Origin: Mongoliitalea daihaiensis
GTDB lineage: Bacteria > Bacteroidota > Bacteroidia > Cytophagales > Cyclobacteriaceae
NCBI RefSeq assembly: GCF_021596945.1
Contig: NZ_CP063779.1
Location: 1,339,592-1,403,591, forward strand
Length of the DNA stretch: 64,000 nt
Reading direction: 5' to 3'
Under the pieces are notes generated by a model. It had not been told where the DNA came from. It made no database searches and saw only the letters and a list, made by a program, of their open reading frames with translations. Positions 34,194-43,972 of the stretch are shown here, piece by piece. The translations under genes and the position numbers were made by a program. The first letter of the stretch is position 1; the number at the start of each line of letters is the position of its first letter.

Positions 34194-35642
34194 TTACAAA
34201 ACAGCATCCGCCTCGATTTCCACCAAATACCCATCTCCAACCAATTTTGCCTCTACCAACGTATTAGCAGGCTGAATATGGCCAAATTTTTTCCCATGAG
34301 CACGGGCAACTGGCTCCCAATCCAGAATGGAATTGACAAAAATTCTTGTCCGGACTACATCTTCCAACTTTCCCCCCAGGGACTCAATGGCTGCTTCGAG
34401 TTTATCTAAAACAAAAGCTGCTTGTGCCCCTGCGTCCGACCCTCCAATAAGCAGGGAACCGTGCGTAGCAGTCGTACCGGATACAGCTATGGTGTTTCCC
34501 TTTCTTACAGCTCTACAATACCCTGCCATTGGTTCCCAAGGAGTACCGCTAAATACTTTCAAGGATTGATTGGGGCCCTCCACTGCTTCAAAAGTTTTTG
34601 GAATATACTCTAAATGGTGGCTGAGATCCCCGGAAGCAGTCAAGAATGGTGGCTTGCGATATTCGTCTCCACAATCCCCTGGAATAGGTTTCAGCAATTC
34701 CCTTGCGGTGGATAAGTCACGTTTGTCAACAGCATCCAGTTCAAATTCGAATAGCCTTAAAGTATCGTTTATATGCGCACTCTCACCCAATCTAGCACCA
34801 ATAATCACCCCTGCCACATAAGGTCTGTCCATGATATACTTGGTAGCTACATTAGCGATCGATGCTTGATGTTTTTTCGCCACTTCATGCAAAATATCCA
34901 AGGCTTGCTGATAGGCCTGCCAACCTCCTGCCGCATCTATGAAGCGCTTATACTTCATCTGTGACCAAGTAGCAGTTGTGGATAAGTTTGGTTCAGGACT
35001 ATTGAGCCATTTGTTGCTCAAAAATCCACCAGCCAAAGTTCCATAAGCCAATAATTTGACACCATAGGAATTGCAGACAGTGGACATTTCCAACGATGCC
35101 CGCTCATCCAAGATCGAATGAGAAACCTGATTACTAACTAATGGAATACCTGAAGCACAGGCAATCCTTAGGTGGGCAGCATCAAAATTGGTAACGCCCA
35201 GTTGCCCTATCAATCCCTCTTCCTTCAACTCTTTCAACCAAAACAGCTGATCCAACCAAACAGGATCCAGATAATTCCATGCGTGGTATTGAAGCAAGGG
35301 TATTTGGTCCAATTGCATACGCTCCAAGGCAAGTTCAACAGCAGCTTTGGTTTCTTGAAAGCTTGATTTCCCCGGTTTAGGTACCCATTTGGTGAAGAAA
35401 ACAGCATTTTTTCCAAGTGGATGCTTTTGTCGGAAAGTTCCTGCAATAACCTCAGCCGATCCGTAATGGTCAGCCATATCGAAGGTGGTCAGCCCAGACT
35501 CCAAATAGGGCGCCATGTGAAGACTCGTAGTCAACGGATCCAACACGTTTCCTGAGCGTTCCAAATCTGCGATTTGCCATAATCCTGTCAAGGCTCTTGA
35601 AATTGTCAATCCTGGAGCTAATTCTGTGTATAAATTTTGCAT
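34194..35642 (-). CDS. Aldo-keto reductase fused to a RidA-like domain
   Basis: 482 residues with two domains. Residues 1-320 are an aldo/keto reductase barrel: TTFDMADHYGSAE carries the Asp-Tyr of the active site, followed by FFTKWVPKPG (Lys) and LLQYHAWNYLDP (His at the usual place). Residues 360-482 are a RidA/YjgF-type domain (GNTIAVSGTTATHG, RTRIFVNSI, ANTLVEAKLVGDGYLVEIEADAVL). A RidA arginine is seen in VVRTRIFV, so imine hydrolysis is possible. The two domains joined suggest an enzyme that reduces and clears a reactive imine or enamine. It follows the permease gene by 23 bases on the same strand. Confidence 0.88.
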   Translation of the reverse strand: MQNLYTELAPGLTISRALTGLWQIADLERSGNVLDPLTTSLHMAPYLESGLTTFDMADHYGSAEVIAGTFRQKHPLGKNAVFFTKWVPKPGKSSFQETKAAVELALERMQLDQIPLLQYHAWNYLDPVWLDQLFWLKELKEEGLIGQLGVTNFDAAHLRIACASGIPLVSNQVSHSILDERASLEMSTVCNSYGVKLLAYGTLAGGFLSNKWLNSPEPNLSTTATWSQMKYKRFIDAAGGWQAYQQALDILHEVAKKHQASIANVATKYIMDRPYVAGVIIGARLGESAHINDTLRLFEFELDAVDKRDLSTARELLKPIPGDCGDEYRKPPFLTASGDLSHHLEYIPKTFEAVEGPNQSLKVFSGTPWEPMAGYCRAVRKGNTIAVSGTTATHGSLLIGGSDAGAQAAFVLDKLEAAIESLGGKLEDVVRTRIFVNSILDWEPVARAHGKKFGHIQPANTLVEAKLVGDGYLVEIEADAVL

Positions 35643-35665
35643 GGTGTTGGGTTGTATGCTAATGT

Positions 35666-37105
35666 TCAGTGAATCTTTTTGAGCTTTCTAAATTTAAGGA
35701 AGAAAATCAAGGAGGCAAGTATCATGACCAAAATCCAAACATAGGTGGAGTGAAAATACCAGGCCTCGACTTCGGTAATGAGATCCTTGTAGGTGTGGAC
35801 AACCAGAAAAAAACTTAGGGTAGCGACACCAGTCCAAGCTATGATTTTACGTGTGGATACGTTTTTGGCAAGAAGGAGTTTGGATGAAATGGAGGGATTA
35901 ATGCTGTCAATTTTTGCCAAGGTGAGACAAATCAACAGAAAATTGACCATCATAGAAGTCACCATGATATCGATACCCAAAAAGAAATTGCCTGCGAAAT
36001 GACTTCCCAATACACCCACGCTTGCAACAATTCCACTTAAGATTAAGGCATTGTATGGAGTTTGGTTGGTAGTATGCAAGTTTGACAAAGTTTTGGGAAA
36101 AATCCCATCTTCAGACCAAGCGAAAACTAACCGTGATACCGAGAGCAACATCGCGGGCAGATCGTTGATCAATGCTACTGCCGCGCCTGCCACAATCAAT
36201 AGGATGAGGTAATCAGGTAAAAGTGGTGCAAGGAGCCCAGGGGCGGTGATGTCCCGCTGATTGGCTTCCTGTGCTACATATTCCCATGGAATGGTATTAT
36301 AAACAGCCATGGTGAATAATACATAGTATAGCCCCACAATTCCAATTGTCAAGCCTATGGCGACGGGTAAATTCCTTCCCGGATTTTTAGCTTCACCCCC
36401 TGCCTGTGCAATGGAATCAAAACCAATAAAACTCGCAAACAAGAGTGCTCCTGCTGAAAGGAATGTGGATAACTTAAAATCGGAGGATTTCTCCATCAGA
36501 GGAAAGCTGCCTGTTTTATCCACAACTGCTTGTGTGAAATCATCTTGATTGAAGAAAAATCCGGTGATGATGACCACTCCTCCCATTCCAAACATCAATA
36601 CCATTAAGGGGATAATTGACTTTTGGTAGGATTGAAGACCGCGGATATTTATCCACACATAGGTCCAAATCAAGGCTAAGGCCAGTCCTATCCTGACCAA
36701 TCCTGTTTCCAGGCCTAGAGCTAAACCTTCCCATTGAAGTGCTTCGGCAATATCTCGTAGAAAGGGTATAGTAACATACGCTACCACTCCAATTACAATA
36801 GATAATCCAAACCACTGGGAAAATGAGGCTACAAATCCCAGATACGGATGCAGACCTCGACTAGCATAAATATAACTTCCACCTGCTTTGGGCATGCCGG
36901 TCGCAAGGGCAGCATAGGCATATGCTGCGAAAAGTGCCGGGATGGCTGCAAACAAAAACGCAGGCAACACCCAGGCTCCTATACCAGGTACGTGTTTTTG
37001 AATCATAAATGGCACTACATTGATGGAAGCTCCCAACATGGAGCATACACCTGTGGCCACCAAACCAGTGAGTCCAAGTTGTCTTTGGAGAGTTGTGTTA
37101 CCCAT
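35666..37105 (-). CDS. APC-family amino acid permease
   Basis: 479 residues with twelve membrane segments. The N-terminal QLGLTGLVATGVCSMLGASINV is the APC helix 1 substrate-binding break, followed by MPKAGGSYIYASRGLHPYLGF and, later, FIGFDSIAQAGGEAKNPGRNLP, both signature APC stretches. It is an inner-membrane symporter for an amino acid or amine. Being 23 bases upstream of the AKR-RidA gene in the same direction, it likely imports the substrate that enzyme works on. The substrate is not predicted by sequence. Confidence 0.9.
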   Translation of the reverse strand: MGNTTLQRQLGLTGLVATGVCSMLGASINVVPFMIQKHVPGIGAWVLPAFLFAAIPALFAAYAYAALATGMPKAGGSYIYASRGLHPYLGFVASFSQWFGLSIVIGVVAYVTIPFLRDIAEALQWEGLALGLETGLVRIGLALALIWTYVWINIRGLQSYQKSIIPLMVLMFGMGGVVIITGFFFNQDDFTQAVVDKTGSFPLMEKSSDFKLSTFLSAGALLFASFIGFDSIAQAGGEAKNPGRNLPVAIGLTIGIVGLYYVLFTMAVYNTIPWEYVAQEANQRDITAPGLLAPLLPDYLILLIVAGAAVALINDLPAMLLSVSRLVFAWSEDGIFPKTLSNLHTTNQTPYNALILSGIVASVGVLGSHFAGNFFLGIDIMVTSMMVNFLLICLTLAKIDSINPSISSKLLLAKNVSTRKIIAWTGVATLSFFLVVHTYKDLITEVEAWYFHSTYVWILVMILASLIFFLKFRKLKKIH

Positions 37106-37182
37106 GTACCGATATTCTAAGCAAGCAAAATCTTAAAAGTTTGATTCAAATCAAAGCCATCCCACCATGTATTTCTAGGGAT

Positions 37183-37860
37183 TTAAAAGACAAAATTAAA
37201 ACCTATGCCAATGGCCTGTCCGAAAGAAAAGCCAATTCCTCTATTGATTTGTTTATCGGGCTCAGGTCGACTATCGAGGGCAGGGAAATCAATTTCTTGT
37301 CTATTGATTGTAAGGAAGGGTACAGCTATTTCTAGGCTCAAATTAGGTAGCATCCAATAATGTAATCCCACAGATAATCTGCCTTCGTAATTTTTCACCG
37401 TTTGATTGGTTTGTACAGTAGTGGTAGTATTATTTTCAAATCGTTGCTCCCACCAAGAATATCCTATTCTTCCTTCTGCAAAAATTTGGAGATTTTCATC
37501 CATATCGAAAAACCCTCGGGTAAATATACCCAGCCCATTACTATCCACCCAGTCTTGTGAGGATGTTGGAATAACTCCGGAAGTTAATTGTTCACTAGCG
37601 AATTTTAATCTAGCAAAGTTGACATCAACGCCCACTAACCACTTGTCGCTTAGCATATATCCTAATCTTGGAGAAAAATCAATACTTCGGGTAAAATTCG
37701 AGCTTTCATAAAGTACACTGGAAGAAGTAGAAAACCCATCATTAGAGATTCCTACACTTGCATTTACTTGACCGCTGATTAGCCATAAGCCTTTCTCAAC
37801 CTGTGCCATAGAGGATGCTAACAATCCAAAGAAAATCAAGATCAAAAGTATGTATCTCAT
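37183..37860 (-). CDS. Outer-membrane beta-barrel protein, paralog of the next gene
   Basis: 225 residues with signal peptide MRYILLILIFFGLLASSMAQ. It shares an opening with its neighbour: VEKGLWLISGQVNASVGIS here and EEGIWMIGGQVSLSSGNN there. It also shares PRLGYMLSDKWLVGVDV and a final FSFGQAIGIGFNFVF strand ending in Phe, as in barrels recognised by the BAM machinery. Size suggests about ten strands. It starts inside the end of the upstream gene (4-base ATGA overlap). Confidence 0.75.
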   Translation of the reverse strand: MRYILLILIFFGLLASSMAQVEKGLWLISGQVNASVGISNDGFSTSSSVLYESSNFTRSIDFSPRLGYMLSDKWLVGVDVNFARLKFASEQLTSGVIPTSSQDWVDSNGLGIFTRGFFDMDENLQIFAEGRIGYSWWEQRFENNTTTTVQTNQTVKNYEGRLSVGLHYWMLPNLSLEIAVPFLTINRQEIDFPALDSRPEPDKQINRGIGFSFGQAIGIGFNFVF

Positions 37861-38522
37861 CTCGGCTTGCTGATAAAAAAGTTAAAACCCAAGGATAAAA
37901 AATTACCATTCAATCCTGTAGAAAATGAATGTACACGTTCTTTTCGTTCACCAGTTCCTTGCGGAGTTTTTGAAATTTCAAATAGGTAATTCAATGGATT
38001 GACAGCTCCCTCTATGGCAATCCACCTTCTTGGGAAGTAAGTAATACCAGCTCGAGTGTTCAAGCTTATCCCGCTATTTTTGCGTAAGATCGGATTATTT
38101 TCAAATTGAATAGTTTCAAATGTTCCAAAGGTGTAGGCTACCCCTGCTTGAAGATGAAAAAATACTTGTTCATTGATTGGTATAAATTTCCTAGTGAAGA
38201 TTCCCGCTTGACCTGACCTTTGATTTTGTTGATTGATGTTAGCTCCAGTTTGGTTGTTTGTAAGTGTTGAGTTAGAACTCTGAAATCCAATATTCCCACC
38301 AAGTACCCAGTTCTTTTTAAAGAAATATCCAATGCTCGGTTGTATAGCATATGTGTTCGAAGTAGACCGGGTATCAGGAAAATTGGCAGAACCAATCCTA
38401 AGATTGTTGCCTGAGCTTAAGCTCACCTGCCCACCAATCATCCAAATTCCTTCTTCTGTTTGGGCAGATAGGCTTGCTGTGATAAGGAACAATAAGAGTA
38501 GACTTACTAAATTTTTCTTCAT
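37857..38522 (-). CDS. Outer-membrane beta-barrel protein
   Basis: 221 residues with a signal peptide (MKKNLVSLLLLFLITASLSAQ). It is the first of two tandem paralogs and has the same strand plan as the gene at 37183-37860 (IQPSIGYFFKKNWVLGGNIGF, YFPRRWIAIEGAVNPLNYLF). The function is unknown. The tandem duplication with stop/start overlap means both are made in fixed ratio, perhaps as alternative receptors or porins. Confidence 0.75.
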   Translation of the reverse strand: MKKNLVSLLLLFLITASLSAQTEEGIWMIGGQVSLSSGNNLRIGSANFPDTRSTSNTYAIQPSIGYFFKKNWVLGGNIGFQSSNSTLTNNQTGANINQQNQRSGQAGIFTRKFIPINEQVFFHLQAGVAYTFGTFETIQFENNPILRKNSGISLNTRAGITYFPRRWIAIEGAVNPLNYLFEISKTPQGTGERKERVHSFSTGLNGNFLSLGFNFFISKPR

Positions 38523-38691
38523 GCAACAATGATAAGCAGATTCAACTACATAAAAAATAGTTGATTGAACTTCTGCCTTTAAGTTGCCATCCTTTTTTAT
38601 TTTCTTGATTTATTCCGTATTTTTCGAACTAGTTTCAATTGAAAAAACCCAAGTAAACTCATTTTCAGCCTCTTTGTGAGGGATTCAGCCT

Positions 38692-41625
38692 ATGAAAGTT
38701 TCTGCCGAGCAACCTTTTGAGATTGTTTATTCCCTGTTTAGTCATGAGTTTTTAGGACTATTGTTTGAGTCTTTTGCCGTGCAACTGGATGAAAAAGGAC
38801 GTTTGTCGTTTGCTTATCAAAATATCTCCCATGTCAATGCCAAAGAATTTGCATCGGGCTTGGATGCAATGGACTACAAACTCATCCAGTGGATGGATGA
38901 CATGCAGCAAGATGCAGTAGTGAAAAAGTTTAACACAAAAAAGCTGAAAGCTAAGGAGTACCTCAGGAAGGTTTATGATCCAAAAACTGGAAATAAGGTA
39001 ATTCAAGAGCAAATCGACATTAAATTAGAGCATATACGCGCCAAGATTTTAGAAAAACTTCAAGGAAAAAGGCTGTTTGAAATGGGGAATGATGGTAACC
39101 CTACTTGGCGGGAGATTGAAATCATGCCAGAGAAGGCTTCCGTGTTATTTCATTTTCGAAGAAATGAGGATAATACACACTATTTCCCAACAATCAAATA
39201 TGCAGGTGAAAAGCTTGAGTGGCAATATAGAAATGCTTATCTGATTTGTCATGAACCTGCTTGGATGGTTTTGAATGGACAACTATATAGTTTTCAAAAA
39301 AATATTGACGGCCACAAGCTTCAACCATTTTTGAACAAGAAATTCATTGTCATCCCCAAGTCGGTGGAAGAACAATATTATAAGAAATTTGTCAAGCAGC
39401 TTGTTACTTCTTTTGATGTGTATGCCGTAGGTTTTGATATCAAAGTGGAGCGGTCTGCTCCTATTCCTTTTTTGTGTTTGTCAGAATTGGCAACAGCCCC
39501 TAAAAAAGATTTGTTTGGGAATGACATGGGTGATCAAGAGGAAGATCGAATCGTATTTGATCTTCAGTTCAATTATGGAGAATATACCTTCCGTGCTGAA
39601 AATAAGGTAAGTACAAATGTTGAGGTAGAAAAAATTGAAGACAATTATATTTTTCACAAAGTAATTAGAGATCTCTCCAAAGAAAAATACTATACTGATT
39701 TCCTGGATAAGTTGGGTCTTCAAGTGAAAAATGGTCGAATCTCCCAACCAAAGTCCATTGCTTTTGGATGGATCAATGCTAATAAATCTGTCATTGAAGA
39801 CTTGGGAATAAGTATCAAACAAGCAGTCAATGCACAGGGGAAACGCTATTTTATTGGATATGCGCATATTTCGGTAGAAGTAAAGGAAAACATCGATTGG
39901 TTTGATGTAAATGCATTGATAAAGTTTGGCCCTTTTTCCATCCCCTTCCAAAAAATAAGGAAAATTTTATTGCAAGGTAAGACTGAGTTTGAGTTACCAA
40001 ATGGGGAAATTGCTGTCATTCCACACAGTTGGTTTGTCAACTATTCGGAAATGTTTGCTTTTATGGAGGACTCTCAAGTAGAGGATTCAGAAGGACAGAT
40101 GATTCTCAAAAAGCATCACATTTCATTAGCTCAGCAATTACAAGAGGATAATTTGGTACAACTGACTTTGAGTAGAAAGTTGGAAAAATTGCGTGATTTC
40201 AGTCAGATAGAAGATTACCCTTTATCCCCATTATTCAAAGGCAAACTAAGACCATATCAAAAGGCTGGGTATAATTGGTTACGTTTTCTCAACGAATACA
40301 AGTTTGGCGGTTGCTTGGCAGATGATATGGGGTTGGGTAAAACTGTTCAAACCTTGGCTTTGTTAGCCCATGAAAAAGAAAACAACCCTGGCAGCACCTC
40401 TCTCTTGGTCATGCCTACTTCACTGGTATATAACTGGGAGTTGGAGGCTAAAAAGTTTACTCCGAAACTCAAAATTCTGACCTATACAGGGACGCACCGA
40501 ATCAAGGATAGCAAGCGATTTGCCAAATATGATTTGGTATTGACGTCTTATGGTATTACCCGTATGGATGTAGATGTCTTGAAAGAGTTCTACTTTAATT
40601 ACATCATATTAGATGAATCTCAGGCGATCAAGAATCCAGGGAGTATTATTTCAAGGGCTGTAAATGAATTGCATTGCAGGCAACGACTGATCTTGACAGG
40701 TACACCTGTAGAAAATGGAACTATGGATTTGTGGTCCCAAATGAACTTTATCAATCATGGATTGCTTGGAAGTCAGGGTGTATTTAAAAAGCAGTTTTTG
40801 CTTCCGATAGAAAAGCATAGCGATGTCGAGAAAGCAAGCAAGTTACATGCCATCATCAAGCCGTTTATTTTGCGGAGGATGAAATCTCAAGTCGCTACTG
40901 ATTTGCCTGAAAAGGTCATCAATGTCAAGTACGCGACGATGACTCCTGAACAAGAGGAAGCCTATGAGCAAATAAAGAGTTATTATCGAGAAAAAATTGT
41001 TTCCGAAATGGGACTGCCAGGGATGAAAAATCAGCAATTCACTTTATTGCGAGGATTGACACAGCTTAGACAGATTGCCAATCACCCTAAGCTAACCGAT
41101 AAGGACTATTCAGGAGATTCAGGGAAGTTGGAAAACATTATTCACATGGTGCGCGAGACGGCTTCGGAGGGGCATAAAGTGCTGATATTTAGTCAATTCG
41201 TTAGGCATTTGGCGATAGTTCGAGAATTTTTAGATCAAGAAGGAGTCAAATATGCCTATTTAGATGGTATGACAAAAGACAGACAGGCACAAGTGCAATC
41301 TTTTCAAGAGGATGATTCTGTAAAAATATTCCTGATTTCTCTAAAAGCTGGTGGTGTTGGGCTTAATTTGACCAAGGCAGAATATGTCTTTTTGTTGGAT
41401 CCATGGTGGAATCCTGCGGTAGAAGCACAAGCTATTGACAGAGCTCATCGAATTGGACAACAAAATAAGGTTATCATCTATAAGTTTATTACTAGAAATA
41501 CTGTAGAGGAGAAGATTATGGCCCTGCAAGAACGAAAAATGGCATTGGCAGGTGAGTTGATCAGTACGGAAGAAAGTTTTATGAAGAGTCTGAGTAAAGA
41601 TGATATTGAGGCGCTCTTGGAGTAG
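38692..41625 (+). CDS. SNF2-family helicase/ATPase
   Basis: 977 residues. The Swi2/Snf2 core starts near residue 515 (LRPYQKAGYNWLRFL): motif I DDMGLGKTVQT, motif II DESQ in YIILDESQAIKNPGS, motif III LTGTPVENGTMDLW, and C-terminal motifs V and VI in LISLKAGGVGLNLT and QAIDRAHRIGQ. The first 500 residues are a beta-rich region without a recognised domain. The cytoplasmic protein moves along double-stranded DNA or removes bound proteins (RapA-like). No methylase or nuclease partner flanks it, so a phage-defence role is not supported. It ends 44 bases before purU. Confidence 0.92.
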   Translation: MKVSAEQPFEIVYSLFSHEFLGLLFESFAVQLDEKGRLSFAYQNISHVNAKEFASGLDAMDYKLIQWMDDMQQDAVVKKFNTKKLKAKEYLRKVYDPKTGNKVIQEQIDIKLEHIRAKILEKLQGKRLFEMGNDGNPTWREIEIMPEKASVLFHFRRNEDNTHYFPTIKYAGEKLEWQYRNAYLICHEPAWMVLNGQLYSFQKNIDGHKLQPFLNKKFIVIPKSVEEQYYKKFVKQLVTSFDVYAVGFDIKVERSAPIPFLCLSELATAPKKDLFGNDMGDQEEDRIVFDLQFNYGEYTFRAENKVSTNVEVEKIEDNYIFHKVIRDLSKEKYYTDFLDKLGLQVKNGRISQPKSIAFGWINANKSVIEDLGISIKQAVNAQGKRYFIGYAHISVEVKENIDWFDVNALIKFGPFSIPFQKIRKILLQGKTEFELPNGEIAVIPHSWFVNYSEMFAFMEDSQVEDSEGQMILKKHHISLAQQLQEDNLVQLTLSRKLEKLRDFSQIEDYPLSPLFKGKLRPYQKAGYNWLRFLNEYKFGGCLADDMGLGKTVQTLALLAHEKENNPGSTSLLVMPTSLVYNWELEAKKFTPKLKILTYTGTHRIKDSKRFAKYDLVLTSYGITRMDVDVLKEFYFNYIILDESQAIKNPGSIISRAVNELHCRQRLILTGTPVENGTMDLWSQMNFINHGLLGSQGVFKKQFLLPIEKHSDVEKASKLHAIIKPFILRRMKSQVATDLPEKVINVKYATMTPEQEEAYEQIKSYYREKIVSEMGLPGMKNQQFTLLRGLTQLRQIANHPKLTDKDYSGDSGKLENIIHMVRETASEGHKVLIFSQFVRHLAIVREFLDQEGVKYAYLDGMTKDRQAQVQSFQEDDSVKIFLISLKAGGVGLNLTKAEYVFLLDPWWNPAVEAQAIDRAHRIGQQNKVIIYKFITRNTVEEKIMALQERKMALAGELISTEESFMKSLSKDDIEALLE

Positions 41626-41669
41626 TGAAAATTAAATTAAGTTTAGGTATAATTTTTATGATGTAAATT

Positions 41670-42524
41670 ATGAACAAAGCAATCATCACCATTCAATGCC
41701 AAGACCAGAAAGGAATTGTGGCAACTGTATCTGATTTTTTATATAATTATCAGGGCAATATTTTGGAAGTAGATCAACATGTAGACGAGGAGGTCGGCAT
41801 GTTTTTTATGCGGGCGGCCTGGGAATTGGATAGCTTTGCCTTAGCAAAAGAGTCCATAGAAAGCGCCTTTAGGGAAGAGGTGGCAAACAAGTTTGGGATG
41901 AGCTTCGACTTGTACTTCAACACCCAAAAGCCTCGGATGGCGATTTTTGTTTCCAAACTCAGTCATTGCTTGTTCGATATCCTTAGCCGATATTATAATG
42001 GACAGTTTGATGTAGAGATTCCGTTGGTCATTTCTAATCACTTAGATCTTAAGAAAGTTGTTACGGCTTTTCGTATTCCTTTTTACCACCTACCAATGGA
42101 TAAATCCAATAAAGCATCGGTAGAACTGCAACAAATTGAGTTATTGAAGCAGCATCATGTTGACTTTGTTGTCTTAGCGCGTTACATGCAGATTTTGAGT
42201 GGAGATTTTATCAAGACTTTCCCTAATCAAATCATTAACATCCACCATTCCTTTTTGCCAGCTTTTGTTGGGGCCAAGCCTTATCATGCGGCTTATGAAC
42301 GAGGGGTGAAAATTATTGGCGCTACGGCGCACTATGTAACAGAGGAACTTGACGCGGGCCCCATCATAGAGCAAGAAGTTGCCCGTGTCAGACACCATAA
42401 TTCTGTAAGTGATTTGGTTCAGATTGGTCAGGATGTAGAAAAGGTCGTACTCTCCAAGGCAATCAAGTACCATTTGGAGCGAAAAGTATTGGCTTACCGG
42501 AATAAGACTGTTATCTTTTATTGA
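41670..42524 (+). CDS. purU: Formyltetrahydrofolate deformylase
   Basis: 284 residues. An N-terminal ACT domain (IITIQCQDQKGIVATVSDFL) is followed by the formyltransferase-fold catalytic domain with VVLARYMQILS, NIHHSFLPAFVGAKPYH (catalytic Asn and His) and GATAHYVTEELDAGPIIEQ (Asp). It hydrolyses 10-formyl-THF to formate and THF, balancing one-carbon pools and feeding formate to purine synthesis. Length and motifs are normal. It may be co-transcribed with the SNF2 gene. Confidence 0.94.
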   Translation: MNKAIITIQCQDQKGIVATVSDFLYNYQGNILEVDQHVDEEVGMFFMRAAWELDSFALAKESIESAFREEVANKFGMSFDLYFNTQKPRMAIFVSKLSHCLFDILSRYYNGQFDVEIPLVISNHLDLKKVVTAFRIPFYHLPMDKSNKASVELQQIELLKQHHVDFVVLARYMQILSGDFIKTFPNQIINIHHSFLPAFVGAKPYHAAYERGVKIIGATAHYVTEELDAGPIIEQEVARVRHHNSVSDLVQIGQDVEKVVLSKAIKYHLERKVLAYRNKTVIFY

Positions 42525-42530
42525 TCAATA

Positions 42531-42585
42531 CGATTATCCGCAATTGCATCAGAGTAAATAATATACAGCGTGTTGCGGATAATCG
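42531..42585. repeat. Palindromic intergenic element (copy 2)
   Basis: CGATTATCCGCAA (42531-42543) and TTGCGGATAATCG (42573-42585) are perfect 13-bp arms around a 29-base centre unlike that of the copy at 22060. GACCACTGTCTACGG follows. Confidence 0.78.
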
Positions 42586-42708
42586 ACCACTGTCTACGGT
42601 CTACAGTAAACATGTCCCCTCATGAAATAGGTTGACAGGTCATTGACCGAAGACCGAATGGTGTGGACAATCAGTTTGATCAAAATTCTAGTTATATAAA
42701 ATACATTT

Positions 42709-42766
42709 TCTAAAAATTAGGCCTAAAATTTAGATTATAATCGAAAAATTAGGCCTAATTTTTAGA
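42709..42766. repeat. Two copies of a 32-bp repeat, downstream side of the DUF4143 ATPase
   Basis: TCTAAAAATTAGGCCTAAAA starts at 42709 and TCGAAAAATTAGGCCTAATT starts at 42741, exact 32-bp spacing. The core TTAGGCCTAA is palindromic, and the two copies also form the inverted pair TCTAAAAATTAGGCC / GGCCTAATTTTTAGA. TCAGTTTG (42671) and CAAACTGA (42773) bracket the pair. The ATPase stop is 26 bases away. Confidence 0.85.
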
Positions 42767-42791
42767 ATAGGACAAACTGATTTTATTCAAC

Positions 42792-43931
42792 TTACTCTAA
42801 ACCAAGGAATACCTCAAAGTTTGTTTTGGAAACGACCGCCGTACTATGTTCAGGATATGTCTGTAAAAAGGAAGATGGAAATCTGGCTTTCTGTTCTTTC
42901 CATTTGAATTCGAAGGCATGTAACATACCATCCACTTCCTCTATATAGTCAATTTCAGCCTTGTCGTGTGTCCTCCAGAAGTAAGAATTGACAAATCGTC
43001 GCTCGTAATGATTCAATTTCATGCGCTCTGCCATGAGAAAGTTTTCCCAAAGTGCGCCTTTATCCAAACGCATTTCAGGCAAAGCAAAATTACTCATCAA
43101 TACATTCCGAATGCCATTGTCATAGAAGTAATACTTTTTGCCTTTTTTGATTTCATTTCTTAGGTTTCTACTAAAGGCTGGGAGTTTAAAGATTACAAAC
43201 GCTTTTTCGAGCATATCGAGATACTTCTCCACCGTTGCCGTATCAATATTCCCTACTGTTTGAGCCAGTTCATGGTAGCTTACTTCACTCCCAACCTGAA
43301 AAGCAAGCGCTTTTAGCAACTTTTCTATATGGTTGGGCTTCCGAATGTTTTCAACTTTTAAGACATCCTTATACAAGTAACTTTGAGCAATTTCAATCAG
43401 CACTTCCTTTTCTTGACCTGGGTTAATGATCACTTCAGGATAGGTGCCATACACAAGGCGTGTATCCAGAAGCCTTCTACTTTCAATAAGTGAAGTATTT
43501 TGCACTAGTTCACGATAGCTTACCGGGAACAGCTGATATGTTTTCTTTCGTCCGGTTAGTGGTTCCGCGGTCTTATCTTGTAATTCAAATGAGGAAGAAC
43601 CCGTAGCAATTACTTGAATGGGTAACTTACTATCATAAACTAGTTTCAGCTTTTTACCTATATCATCAATCTGCTGTGCTTCATCAATGATGATCAATTG
43701 ATTTTTCGGTCCCATTAAGTTTATCAATTGGGAGCTGGTTTTTGCAGAATTAAAAGCTTCCAAAATATCAGATTCATCGGCATTCAGCCAAGCAGTTGGC
43801 ACATTGAATTTGCTGACCAAAGATTCCAATAAGGTTGTCTTACCCACCTGTCGGGCACCAAAAAGTAAAATCACCTTTCCTTGAAAGCAATTTTCCTTGA
43901 TTCGTTGCAATAGCTCTCTTTGTAACATCAT
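42792..43931 (-). CDS. AAA-type ATPase with C-terminal DUF4143 (nuclease-like) domain
   Basis: 379 residues. Walker A is LLFGARQVGKTTLL (K31) and Walker B is QLIIIDEAQQID. A sensor-like IQVIATGSSSFEL follows, then the DUF4143 part with YHELAQTVGNIDTATVEKYLDMLEKA (winged helix) and a PD-(D/E)xK-like AEIDYIEEVDGMLHAFEFKWK near the C-terminus. The family is abundant in Bacteroidota and archaea, often in many copies, with no proven function. Full length and intact, in contrast to the broken relative at 9035. It is bracketed by two-copy 32-bp repeats on both sides. Confidence 0.9.
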   Translation of the reverse strand: MMLQRELLQRIKENCFQGKVILLFGARQVGKTTLLESLVSKFNVPTAWLNADESDILEAFNSAKTSSQLINLMGPKNQLIIIDEAQQIDDIGKKLKLVYDSKLPIQVIATGSSSFELQDKTAEPLTGRKKTYQLFPVSYRELVQNTSLIESRRLLDTRLVYGTYPEVIINPGQEKEVLIEIAQSYLYKDVLKVENIRKPNHIEKLLKALAFQVGSEVSYHELAQTVGNIDTATVEKYLDMLEKAFVIFKLPAFSRNLRNEIKKGKKYYFYDNGIRNVLMSNFALPEMRLDKGALWENFLMAERMKLNHYERRFVNSYFWRTHDKAEIDYIEEVDGMLHAFEFKWKEQKARFPSSFLQTYPEHSTAVVSKTNFEVFLGLE

Positions 43932-43972
43932 TGCTTGCTTAAAGCTACGAATTTACAATAAATTCAAGAAAA

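Noticed and set aside
38692-41625. SNF2 helicase as part of a phage-defence island
   Set aside because: No methylase, nuclease or PLD partner is adjacent; the neighbour is purU, a housekeeping gene.
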